Assembly (NCBI GenBank): GCA_036277635.1
Contig: DASUMP010000053.1
Location: 1-40,453 of the forward strand
DNA length: 40,453 bases
Source: DASUMP01 sp036277635
Lineage (GTDB): Bacteria > Actinomycetota > Acidimicrobiia > IMCC26256 > PALSA-610
Reading direction: 5' to 3'
Positions 6,578-13,878 of the stretch are shown here, one piece after another. How positions within the stretch are numbered: position 1 is the stretch's first letter; every line of letters begins with the position of its first letter. The notes under the pieces were generated by a model. It worked only from the letters and a program-made list of their open reading frames with translations, was not told where the DNA came from and did no database searches. Position numbers and translations under genes: made by a program.

Positions 6578-7672
6578 TCAGCCCGGGCCGGTGCCGAGCG
6601 CGGCGACGAGCGGGACGTACATCTCGTCGGGGGTGAGGCTGCCGTGCGCGGAGCGGAGCTTGCGCTCGAACGGCAGCGCGGGGTCGACGAACGCGGCCGT
6701 GCCGGTGGCGGCGAGCACGACGTCGCCGATCCGCCCGGGGACGGTCCCGGTCGCGCCCGTCCCGAGCCACCCCTCGTCGAGCACCTCCTTGCGGCTGCGC
6801 ACCCACGCGCGCCCTCCGACGACCTCGCGCGCCGCGGCGACGAGCTCGCGCGCGCCGCCGGGGCGCGCGTGGAGGTAGCGGAACCGGCCGTCGCCCGCCA
6901 TCGCGGTGACGAGCGGCGCGAGCTCCGGGAGGTCGAGCCAGTCGTCGGCGTCGAGGTGCACCTGGCCGTGGTCGCTCGTGACCAGCAGCGCGCACGACGA
7001 CGGCAGCGTCTCGAGCAGGTCGCCGACGAGCCTGTCGGCCGCCGCGAGCTCGCGTGCGTAGAACTCGTCGTGCAAGCCGAACTCGTGCGCGACGGTGTCG
7101 ACACCCGGGTAGTACGCGTACACGAAGCGCTCGCCCTCGGCGACGAGCCGACGACAGTGCTCGACGAGCACTGCGGTCGTGCGCCACCCGATGAAGCGCG
7201 CCCCGCGCAGGTGCGCGTTCGAGAAGCCGCTGTCGCGGAACTCGCGCTTGGTCACGACGGGCACCGGTCGTCCGAGGAACGCGGTGTGCCGCTGCACGTC
7301 GAACGGGTCGGGGACGCGCGCACCGTCGGAGTGCCACCCGAGCACGTTCAACACGGAGCCGTCGATCAACATCCGGAACCCGACGATGCCGTGCTGCGCG
7401 GGTGCGAGACCGGTCGCGATCGACGTGAGCGCCGACGCGGTGGTCGAGGGCACGACGGTCGTGATCGGACCGCCGGACATCGCGCCGATCGTGGCGAGAC
7501 GATCGGGGTGACGACCGAGGGCGTCGAAGCCGAGGCCGTCGAGGACGAGCAGCACCACCGAGCTCGCGTGCTCCACGACGTCGGGGATCCATGGCGCGGG
7601 ATGGCCGCCGACGAGGGCCGGGACGAGTCCGGCCACGGAAGCGCCGTCGAGCTGCGGGAGCACCGGATCCAC
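6578..7672 (-). CDS. Alkaline-phosphatase-superfamily phosphodiesterase/nucleotide pyrophosphatase
   Basis: Predicted metal-dependent type I phosphodiesterase/nucleotide pyrophosphatase; substrate unknown. About 364 residues from a GTG start at 7672. Seen: VVLLVLDGLGFDAL (first metal Asp), PSTTASALTSIATGLAP (nucleophile Thr within the TTxxAxT context), GVDTVAHEFGLHDEFYARE (metal-binding Asp/His) and VTSDHGQVHLD (Asp-His pair). These are the ordered metal-site motifs of the superfamily. No signal peptide or membrane helix is obvious. Start: the frame is open upstream into the divergent Rrf2 gene, so a GTG near the first conserved residues (VDPVLPQLDG) was chosen; GTG at 7663 is equally possible and no good ribosome binding site is visible. 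It is divergent from the Rrf2 gene with 68 bases between. Confidence 0.8.
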   Translation of the reverse strand: MDPVLPQLDGASVAGLVPALVGGHPAPWIPDVVEHASSVVLLVLDGLGFDALGRHPDRLATIGAMSGGPITTVVPSTTASALTSIATGLAPAQHGIVGFRMLIDGSVLNVLGWHSDGARVPDPFDVQRHTAFLGRPVPVVTKREFRDSGFSNAHLRGARFIGWRTTAVLVEHCRRLVAEGERFVYAYYPGVDTVAHEFGLHDEFYARELAAADRLVGDLLETLPSSCALLVTSDHGQVHLDADDWLDLPELAPLVTAMAGDGRFRYLHARPGGARELVAAAREVVGGRAWVRSRKEVLDEGWLGTGATGTVPGRIGDVVLAATGTAAFVDPALPFERKLRSAHGSLTPDEMYVPLVAALGTGPG

Positions 7673-7740
7673 GACCGGCGAGGCTAGGCGGACGGCGCAT
7701 CCGCTCGGCGACGACACCCCGCACGCGCGAGCATGGCCCG

Positions 7741-8175
7741 GTGAAGGTCTCGACGCGGGGTGACTACGCAGCCCGTGCGCTGCTGTCGCTCGCGTTGCAC
7801 GGCGACGAGCGCCCGACATCGGTGAAGGAGATCGCCGAGCGCACCGGACTCCCCCAGCCGTACCTCGAGCAGATCCTGCTCTCGGTGAAGGGCGCTGGTC
7901 TCGTGCGGTCGAAGCGCGGCGTCGGCGGCGGCTACGTGCTGGCGCGCGACCCCGCGGAGATCACGCTCGCCGAGGTCGTGAGCGCGGTGGAAGGCCCCCA
8001 GCTGCGGATGCAGGAACCGCACGATCACTGCGAGGGCCACTGCGTGCTGCAAGAGGTGTGGGCGTGTCTCGACGAAGAGACCCGTCGCGTGCTCGAGCGC
8101 GTGACCCTCGCCGAACTCGTCGAGCGCACGCGCGTCGGGCACCCCGAGGCGCACACGCACGCCGGGTCCGCCTGA
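7741..8175 (+). CDS. Rrf2-family transcriptional regulator with Cys cluster
   Basis: A 144-residue regulator with an N-terminal winged helix-turn-helix (STRGDYAARALLSLAL, SVKEIAERTGLPQPYLEQIL, GLVRSKRGVGGGYVLAR) that matches Rrf2 proteins such as IscR, NsrR and RsrR. Three cysteines, C97, C101 and C109, sit after the dimerisation helix in DHCEGHCVLQEVWAC, where Rrf2 sensors ligate an iron-sulfur cluster. The C-x3-C-x7-C spacing differs from the classical IscR spacing. The GTG at 7741 is chosen because VKVSTRGDYA is the conserved N-terminus; a nearby ATG at 7733 is out of frame. It is probably a redox or nitric-oxide sensor. The target is unknown; the divergent phosphodiesterase gene is the obvious candidate. 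It converges with rluD after 24 bases. Confidence 0.88.
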   Translation: MKVSTRGDYAARALLSLALHGDERPTSVKEIAERTGLPQPYLEQILLSVKGAGLVRSKRGVGGGYVLARDPAEITLAEVVSAVEGPQLRMQEPHDHCEGHCVLQEVWACLDEETRRVLERVTLAELVERTRVGHPEAHTHAGSA

Positions 8176-8199
8176 CCGCGCGCTGACCTCCCGCCGAGC

Positions 8200-9138
8200 T
8201 CAGCCGCCGGCGTGGCGCAGTCGCTCCAGGAGCTCGGCGAGCTCGCGTGGCAGCGGCGCGTCGAAGCGCACCTCGACGCCGGTCGCCGGATGCACGAACG
8301 CGAGCGTCGCGGCATGGAGGAACGGCCGCCCGACGCTGAGCTGCGGACGCGCCCCGCCGTAGGGCGCGTCACCAACGACGGGGTGGCCGATCGCTGCGAG
8401 GTGCACGCGGATCTGGTGCGTCCGACCCGTCTCGAGCCGGCACGCGAGGCGCGCGCACGTCGGATCGTCGAACACCTCCTCCACGACGTACTCGGTGCGC
8501 GCGGCGCGCCCTTCCGTGCGCACCGCCATGCGGGTGCGTCGACTCGACGACCGTCCGATCGGCGCGTCGACGACGCCGCGGGCCGCGCTCGGCACGCCCC
8601 ACACGAGGGTCACGTACTGCCGGTGGACCGTGCGGGCCGCGAGCTGCGCGACGAGCGAGTCGTAGGCGCGCGCGCTGCGGGCGACGACGAGCAGGCCACT
8701 GGTGTCGCGATCGAGACGGTGCACGAGCCCGGGCCGGAGTGGGTCCCCGACCGCGGCGAGCTCGGGGTACCGCGCGAGGAGCCCGTTGACGAGCGTTCCC
8801 GACTCGTGACCCGCGCCGGGGTGCACCACGAGACCGGCCGGCTTGTCGACCACGACGATGTCGGCGTCGTCGTGCACGACGGCGATCTCGAGTGCCTCCG
8901 GTCCCGGGGGGCCGACGGGTTCGGGAGCGGCGAGGAGCTCGACGAGCTCGCCGACCTCCAGCCGCCGGCTCTTGGCCACCGCGCGCCCGTCGACGAGCAC
9001 CGCGCCCAGCTCGATCAGCGACTGCACGTCGGCGCGGCTCCACCCCGTGACGAGCGCCACCGCGCGATCGACGCGTTCGCCCGCGAGCGCGTCGGGCACC
9101 GGGAACGCGTCGAGCGGTTCCGCCGCGTCGAGCGTCAC
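8200..9138 (-). CDS. rluD: RluD/RluA-family pseudouridine synthase
   Basis: Isomerises uridine to pseudouridine in RNA, most likely the large ribosomal subunit. 312 residues. Seen: an N-terminal S4 RNA-binding domain (about 15-75; ERVDRAVALVTGWSRADVQ), IVVVDKPAGLVVHPGAGH, and the catalytic motif HRLDRDTSGLL with D143. Later motifs are TGRTHQIRVHLAAIGHPVVGD and FLHAATLAFVHP. Length and order are those of RluD. The GTG at 9138 overlaps the TGA of lspA as GTGA, which decides the start. lspA-rluD adjacency is widely conserved in bacteria. The exact target uridines cannot be read from sequence. Confidence 0.93.
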   Translation of the reverse strand: MTLDAAEPLDAFPVPDALAGERVDRAVALVTGWSRADVQSLIELGAVLVDGRAVAKSRRLEVGELVELLAAPEPVGPPGPEALEIAVVHDDADIVVVDKPAGLVVHPGAGHESGTLVNGLLARYPELAAVGDPLRPGLVHRLDRDTSGLLVVARSARAYDSLVAQLAARTVHRQYVTLVWGVPSAARGVVDAPIGRSSSRRTRMAVRTEGRAARTEYVVEEVFDDPTCARLACRLETGRTHQIRVHLAAIGHPVVGDAPYGGARPQLSVGRPFLHAATLAFVHPATGVEVRFDAPLPRELAELLERLRHAGG

Positions 9139-9674
9139 GGGGAGGGATGGCGCGTCGTGGGGGTCTCGGCGGGCGCGCGGAACCCGTGCACGATGAGCAG
9201 GACCGCTCCGATCGAGATGCACGAGTCGGCGACGTTGAAGACCGGCCACCATCCGACCGACACGAAGTCGACGACGTGGCCCCGCAGCACGCCCGGCGAA
9301 CGGAACACCCGGTCGCCGAGGTTGCCGAGCGCTCCTGCGAGGATCAGCGTGAGGCCCGCGAGGAGGATCCGGTCGGTGGTGGTGCGCACCGTGCGGACGA
9401 GGAACACCGTGATCGCGATCGCGCCGAGCGCGAGCAGCGGTGTGAGGCCCTGGAACCGCCCGAACGCACCGCCGGGGTTGCGCACGAGCCGCAGCTCCAC
9501 CGCGTCGCCGATCACCGACACCGGCCCGTCGGCGAGCGCGGCGACCGCCCAGCTCTTGGTGATCTGATCGACGACGACGAGCGCAGCGACGACGGCGCCG
9601 ACGCGCAGCAGCGGCCGCGGACCGGGTGGCGTGTCCGCGTCGCCGGCCGCGCGATCAGCGCCGGCGTTCTCCAC
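9135..9674 (-). CDS. lspA: Prolipoprotein signal peptidase (signal peptidase II)
   Basis: Membrane aspartyl protease that cuts the signal peptide from diacylglyceryl prolipoproteins. 179 residues with four predicted membrane helices. Seen: VVVDQITKSWAV, the NPGGAFG loop (family usually N-x-GAAF), GALGNLGDRVF, then the catalytic Asp pair in HVVDF (D136) and FNVADSCISIG (D150). Start ATG 9674 lies inside the end of the upstream DksA-like gene (20-base overlap), and its stop overlaps the rluD GTG, so the three genes are probably translationally coupled. The first 20 residues are a polar cytoplasmic extension. Confidence 0.95.
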   Translation of the reverse strand: MENAGADRAAGDADTPPGPRPLLRVGAVVAALVVVDQITKSWAVAALADGPVSVIGDAVELRLVRNPGGAFGRFQGLTPLLALGAIAITVFLVRTVRTTTDRILLAGLTLILAGALGNLGDRVFRSPGVLRGHVVDFVSVGWWPVFNVADSCISIGAVLLIVHGFRAPAETPTTRHPSP

Positions 9675-10416
9675 GGGCCTTGCACTTGACGCACAGCTCG
9701 GCCCACGGGATGACCTCGAGCCGCGCGACCGGGATCCGGTCGCCGCAGGTGGCGCAGTAGCCGTAGCCGCTGGTCTCCATGCGCTCGAGCGCGGCGTCGA
9801 TCTCCTCGACGGTCTGGCGCGCGGTCGCCGACAGCGCGAGGTCGCGCTCGCGCTCGACGCTCAGCGTGTCGCCCTCGCCCGACTCCTCGTCGAACTGCGT
9901 GTCGCCGGGTTCGCGTTCGGCGGCGAGCGCTTCGGCTTCGGCGAGCAGCTCGTCGGCCTGCTGGAGGTGGTGGGCGCGCTCTTCGGCGAGCCGCTCACGC
10001 AGGCGCACGAGGGTGCTCGCGGCGAGCGCCGGCGCGCGCTTCACCGGCTTGGGCTTCGGCGCGGGTGCCACCTTGGCGGGGGCGGGCGCCTTCGCCTTCG
10101 TGGGCGCTTTCGCCGGTGCCTTCGCCGTCGCCTTCGCGGGAGCCTTCGCCGCGGCCTTGGCCTTCGCCGCAGCCTTGGCCTTCGCCGGCGCCTTGGCCTT
10201 GGCGGGCGCCTTCGCCTTGGTGGAGGCCTTGGCGGGAGCCTTCGCCTTTGCGGGAGCCTTCGCCTTGGCCTTCGTGGGTGCCTTGGCCTTGACCTTGGCG
10301 GCGGCCTTCGCCGACGCCGCCTTCGCGGGAGCCTTCGCCTTGGCGGGAGGCTTCGCGGGCGCCTTCGCCTTGGCCTTCGCGGCGGGAGTCGATCTGGTGC
10401 TCCGGGGTGTCGCCAT
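9655..10416 (-). CDS. Histone H1-like/DksA zinc-finger protein (DdbA type)
   Basis: 253 residues in two parts. Residues about 10-130 are a Lys/Ala/Pro repeat tail (KAKAPAK units), like histone H1 tails, expected to bind DNA without sequence specificity. Residues about 133-253 are a DksA/TraR domain: a helical hairpin, then a C4 zinc finger CATC (C221, C224) and CVKC (C242, C245). The coiled-coil tip stretch QFDEESGEGDTLSVERERD contains acidic residues as in DksA relatives. The ATG at 10416 is decided by GGAAGGA 5 bases upstream. The position beside lspA and ileS matches Streptomyces, where, as I recall, the homologue SCO2075 (DdbA) combines the same two domains and affects nucleoid compaction. 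It may link nucleoid structure to transcription; that role here is inference. It overlaps lspA by 20 bases. Confidence 0.9.
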   Translation of the reverse strand: MATPRSTRSTPAAKAKAKAPAKPPAKAKAPAKAASAKAAAKVKAKAPTKAKAKAPAKAKAPAKASTKAKAPAKAKAPAKAKAAAKAKAAAKAPAKATAKAPAKAPTKAKAPAPAKVAPAPKPKPVKRAPALAASTLVRLRERLAEERAHHLQQADELLAEAEALAAEREPGDTQFDEESGEGDTLSVERERDLALSATARQTVEEIDAALERMETSGYGYCATCGDRIPVARLEVIPWAELCVKCKARGERRR

Positions 10417-10564
10417 GCCGTCCTTCCGTTGAGCCGGTCGGTGTGCGGCCCTCGTGCGGGCGGGTGCCGGGGAGCGCGGTGGGGGCGGTGGAACGACCGC
10501 GAGACGCCGCCGGCGACGTCCACCGGTCACCGTTCCGGCACCGCGAAGCGGCGGAGTGTAGCCG

Positions 10565-10909
10565 TCAGCGTCGGGCGCGGCGGGACGCTTCGATCGCTTC
10601 CAGCGCGGCTCCGATGGCGTCGCGGACGGGCTGAGCGGCGCAGCCCTGCACTCGGAAGCGCTTGCGGCGGCTGCGCTCCCCCGATTCGAGCGCGACCCGG
10701 GTCGGCGACACGCCGAGCACCTCGGCGAGCAGGCGGCGGGCGGCTTCGGTGGCGCGACCCTCGACGGCGGGTGCCTGCACGCGCAGCGTCACGGCGTCGC
10801 CGTGACGGCCGCTGAGCGCGGTCGTGCCCGCTCGGGGCTGCACGTGCACGGCCACGATCACGTCGTCGCCCCGGCGTTCGACGATGCGGGCCAGCGGGTC
10901 GGCGTCCAC
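10565..10909 (-). CDS. DUF167 (YggU-family) small protein
   Basis: A 114-residue conserved protein of unknown function. Seen: VIVAVHVQPRAGTTALSG, LRVQAPAVEGRATEAARRLL and ALESGERSRRKRFRVQG, the DUF167 signature motifs in order. The GTG at 10909 begins the conserved region; the upstream open frame would run into the GGDEF-EAL gene. The last ten residues are Arg-rich. It lies between the GGDEF-EAL gene (41 bases upstream) and the DksA-like gene (148 bases downstream). That 148-base gap holds a possible -10 TACACT (10560-10555), about 139 bases before the DksA-like ATG, but no convincing -35. Confidence 0.85.
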   Translation of the reverse strand: MDADPLARIVERRGDDVIVAVHVQPRAGTTALSGRHGDAVTLRVQAPAVEGRATEAARRLLAEVLGVSPTRVALESGERSRRKRFRVQGCAAQPVRDAIGAALEAIEASRRARR

Positions 10910-10949
10910 CCGCCGACGGTACCGGAGCAGCGCGCGAGCGCTCGCGGAC

Positions 10950-13796
10950 CTACGCGGCGAGCACGCCGAGCAGCTGCACGAAGAGGTGCTCCGGAACTGC
11001 GGGGCTGTAGAGGAACCCCTGCCCCACGTGCACGCCACGCGCGACGAGCGCGTCGGCTTGCTCCGATGTCTCGATGCCTTCGGCGATGACGTCGAGACCG
11101 AGCGCGCGTGCGATCCCGATGATCGCCGCCACGATCGCTTCGTCTTCGGCGTCGCGCCCGAGCCCGTCGATGAACGACCGGTCGATCTTGATCGTGTCGA
11201 ACGGGAAGCGCTTCAGGTGGCTGAGGGCCGAGTACCCGGTGCCGAAGTCGTCGATCGCGAGTCCGACGCCGAGCCCACGCAGCGACCGCAGCGCGCTGAC
11301 CGCGACGCCGCCGTCGTCGGCGAGGGCGCTCTCGGTCACCTCGAAGCACAGCCGCGCCGGATCCACGCCCGCGCGCCGCATCGTCGCCGCGACCTCACCG
11401 GCGAAGCCGGGCTCGGCGAGCTGGCGCAGCGACAGGTTGACGGTGACCCGGAACCCGGCGGGCAGCAGCGCGTCGCGTTCCCAGCGCGCCACCCGCTCGC
11501 ACGCTTCGGCCACGACCCAGCGCCCGAGCGGCAGGATCAACCCGGTGTCCTCGGCGAGGGGCACGAACTCTCCGGGCGGCACGAGCCCGCGGTCGGGGTG
11601 CGCCCATCGCACGAGCGCCTCCGCGCCCACCACCGCGCCGCTCCCGATCTCGACGAGGGGTTGGTAGTGCAGCCGGAGCTCGCCGCCGTCGAGGGCGCGG
11701 CGCAGCGACCGTTCGAGCTCGGCGCGCGCCTGTGCCGAGCTCCGCATCTCGGGCTCGAAGACCACGAAGCTGCCCCGCCCCCGCTCCTTCGCGCGGTACA
11801 TCGCGGCGTCGGCATCGCGCACGAGATCGTCGGGGCCGGAGCCGCCGTCGGCGAACGCGATGCCGATGCTCGTCGAGACGAAGAACTCGCGGCCGTCGAT
11901 CACGAACGCGGCCTCGAGCGCCGCGAGCACGCGCCTGGCGATCGCGATCGCTTCGTCGCGCTGCTGCAATCCGGTCGCGAGGATCACGAACTCGTCGCCG
12001 CCGAAGCGGGCGACCGTGTCGCCCTGCCGCACGACCCCGCGCAGTCGCTCACCGCACTCGACGAGGAGACGGTCGCCGACTTGGTGGCCGTCGCTGTCGT
12101 TCACGACCTTGAAGCGGTCGAGATCGCAGAACAGGACCGCAGTGGGGCTGCCCACTTCATGGCGATCGAGCGCGTGCGCGAGCCGATCGAGGAGGAGGGC
12201 GCGGTTCGGCAGGCCGGTGAGCGCGTCGTGGAGGGCCTGGTGGGTCAGTCGCTCCTCGTCGCGGCGGCGGCCGGTGATGTCTTCGATCTGGGCGATCGCG
12301 TAGTGCGGTGCGCCGTCGCCGTCGGCGATGCACGACACGCTGAGCTTGGCCCACACGATGCCGCCGTCGGAGCGCACGAAGCGCTTCTCGAGCTGGTACG
12401 ACGACAGCTCCCCGCGCTGCACCCGCGCGCGCATCGCGAGCTGCTCGTCGCGATGGTCGGGGTGCGTGAGGTCGAGGCCGTTGCGATCCATGAGCTCCTC
12501 GGGCGAGTATCCGAGCAGCTCGCACAGCGCCCGGTTCACCATCAGGAACCGCCCGTCGAGATCCTGCAGCGCCATCCCGATCGGCGCGCTCTCGAACGCG
12601 GAGCGGAAGCGCGCTTCGGAGTCGGCGCGCGCGGCCTCGGCCGCCTTGCGGTCGCTGATGTCGCGCGCGTTCGCGACGAGTCCGCCGATCGCGGCGTCGT
12701 CGACGAGGTTGGTGATGCTGGCTTCGAACGTCTTGCACTGCCCGTCGGCGCGGATCATGCGGATCTCGCGCATGCTGCGGCTGCCGGGGACGCTGAGGAG
12801 CTCGTCGAGCCACTCGCGCGCCATCAGCAGGTCGTCGGGGTGGATGAACTCACGGATCGGGCGACCCACCTGCTCGGCCGGGTCGTACCCCATCACCCGT
12901 TCGATGGACGGGCTGACGTAGGTGATCACCCCGTCTTCGCGGTAGACGAGGGTCACGTCCGACGAGTTCGCGACCAGCGAACGGAACCGCTGCTCCGACC
13001 AGCCGAGCGCGTCGGCCATCTCCTTGCGCGCGGTGATGTCGCGCACGTACAAGGCGACGCGCCCGACCGCGGGTTCGGCGAGCATGTTGACGAAGAGGCT
13101 CTCGCAGTGCCGCCACGCACCCATGCGATTGCGCAGCCGGTACTCGACGAGGTGCTGCGCGCCCGGTTGCGCGAAGAGCGGCGCGACCTCGGCGACGAGA
13201 CGGTCGAGGTCGTCGGGGTGCACGAGCTCGAGTCCGGACGAGCCGATCAGGTCCTCGGGCCGCCACCCCGTCGTGGGCACGAGCGCGGCGCTGGCGTAGC
13301 GCACGATCCCTTGCCCGTCGAGGAGGAGCACCACCTCGGACGCGTGGCGGACGACCGCGTGGAAGCGGCGCTCGGACTCCTCGAGCGCTTGGGCGAGGTC
13401 GACCCGCGCGCTGATGTCGCGCAGGGTGACGACGACGCCACCGATGTCGGGATCGTCGAGGTGGTTCGAGCCGATGAGCTCGGTGGCGACCCAGCTGCCG
13501 TCGCCGCGCCGCACCCGCAACGCGCGCGGCACGGGCGGCACGTGCGACTCCTCGACCCGACGCCGCAGCGCGTCGGCGGCCTCCCACAGGTCGTCGGGGT
13601 GCACGAGCTGCATCGCGTTGATCCCGACGATCTCGTCGGCGCCGTAGCCGAAGACGTGTTCGGCCGCCGGGTTCGCGTACAGCACGCGCCCTTCGTCGTC
13701 GAGCAGCACGAGCGGATCCGGGAGTGCGCGGGCGAAGGCCGCCCACGCCGGGCGCGACGAGGCTCCGTCGGCGCGCGCGGACTGCCTCCCTTCCAC
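10950..13796 (-). CDS. Four-PAS GGDEF-EAL cyclic-di-GMP signalling protein
   Basis: About 948 residues, soluble, no membrane helix seen. Order: PAS1 (about 20-128), PAS2 (142-257), PAS3 (270-384), PAS4 with PAC (395-512), GGDEF (517-677), EAL (694-942). The diguanylate cyclase site is intact (ARFGGDEFVIL, GGDEF 599-603), with an RQGD inhibitory site (590-593) just upstream. The phosphodiesterase site also looks intact: EAL (726-728), FEVTESAL, IDDFGTGYSALSHLKRFPFD and VIAEGIETSEQA. It may therefore make and degrade c-di-GMP, with PAS ligands setting the balance; which activity dominates cannot be told. The start is uncertain. An ATG at 13880 would overlap the ileS start codon on the other strand and leave no promoter space, so the GTG at 13796 is preferred. 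It interrupts the stretch between ileS and the DksA-like gene. Confidence 0.9.
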   Translation of the reverse strand: MEGRQSARADGASSRPAWAAFARALPDPLVLLDDEGRVLYANPAAEHVFGYGADEIVGINAMQLVHPDDLWEAADALRRRVEESHVPPVPRALRVRRGDGSWVATELIGSNHLDDPDIGGVVVTLRDISARVDLAQALEESERRFHAVVRHASEVVLLLDGQGIVRYASAALVPTTGWRPEDLIGSSGLELVHPDDLDRLVAEVAPLFAQPGAQHLVEYRLRNRMGAWRHCESLFVNMLAEPAVGRVALYVRDITARKEMADALGWSEQRFRSLVANSSDVTLVYREDGVITYVSPSIERVMGYDPAEQVGRPIREFIHPDDLLMAREWLDELLSVPGSRSMREIRMIRADGQCKTFEASITNLVDDAAIGGLVANARDISDRKAAEAARADSEARFRSAFESAPIGMALQDLDGRFLMVNRALCELLGYSPEELMDRNGLDLTHPDHRDEQLAMRARVQRGELSSYQLEKRFVRSDGGIVWAKLSVSCIADGDGAPHYAIAQIEDITGRRRDEERLTHQALHDALTGLPNRALLLDRLAHALDRHEVGSPTAVLFCDLDRFKVVNDSDGHQVGDRLLVECGERLRGVVRQGDTVARFGGDEFVILATGLQQRDEAIAIARRVLAALEAAFVIDGREFFVSTSIGIAFADGGSGPDDLVRDADAAMYRAKERGRGSFVVFEPEMRSSAQARAELERSLRRALDGGELRLHYQPLVEIGSGAVVGAEALVRWAHPDRGLVPPGEFVPLAEDTGLILPLGRWVVAEACERVARWERDALLPAGFRVTVNLSLRQLAEPGFAGEVAATMRRAGVDPARLCFEVTESALADDGGVAVSALRSLRGLGVGLAIDDFGTGYSALSHLKRFPFDTIKIDRSFIDGLGRDAEDEAIVAAIIGIARALGLDVIAEGIETSEQADALVARGVHVGQGFLYSPAVPEHLFVQLLGVLAA

Positions 13797-13878
13797 GTGA
13801 CGCTCATCGGCAGATCGACCGCCACGGTGAAGCGATTCACCCCGGCGCCCCGAGGGGTGCCGGGTAGCCTCCGCGGCC

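Noticed and set aside
9779..10432. Antisense Ala/Phe-rich open frame over the DksA-like gene
   Set aside because: It is the reverse complement of the Lys/Ala/Pro repeat tail; the minus strand has the ribosome site and the zinc finger.
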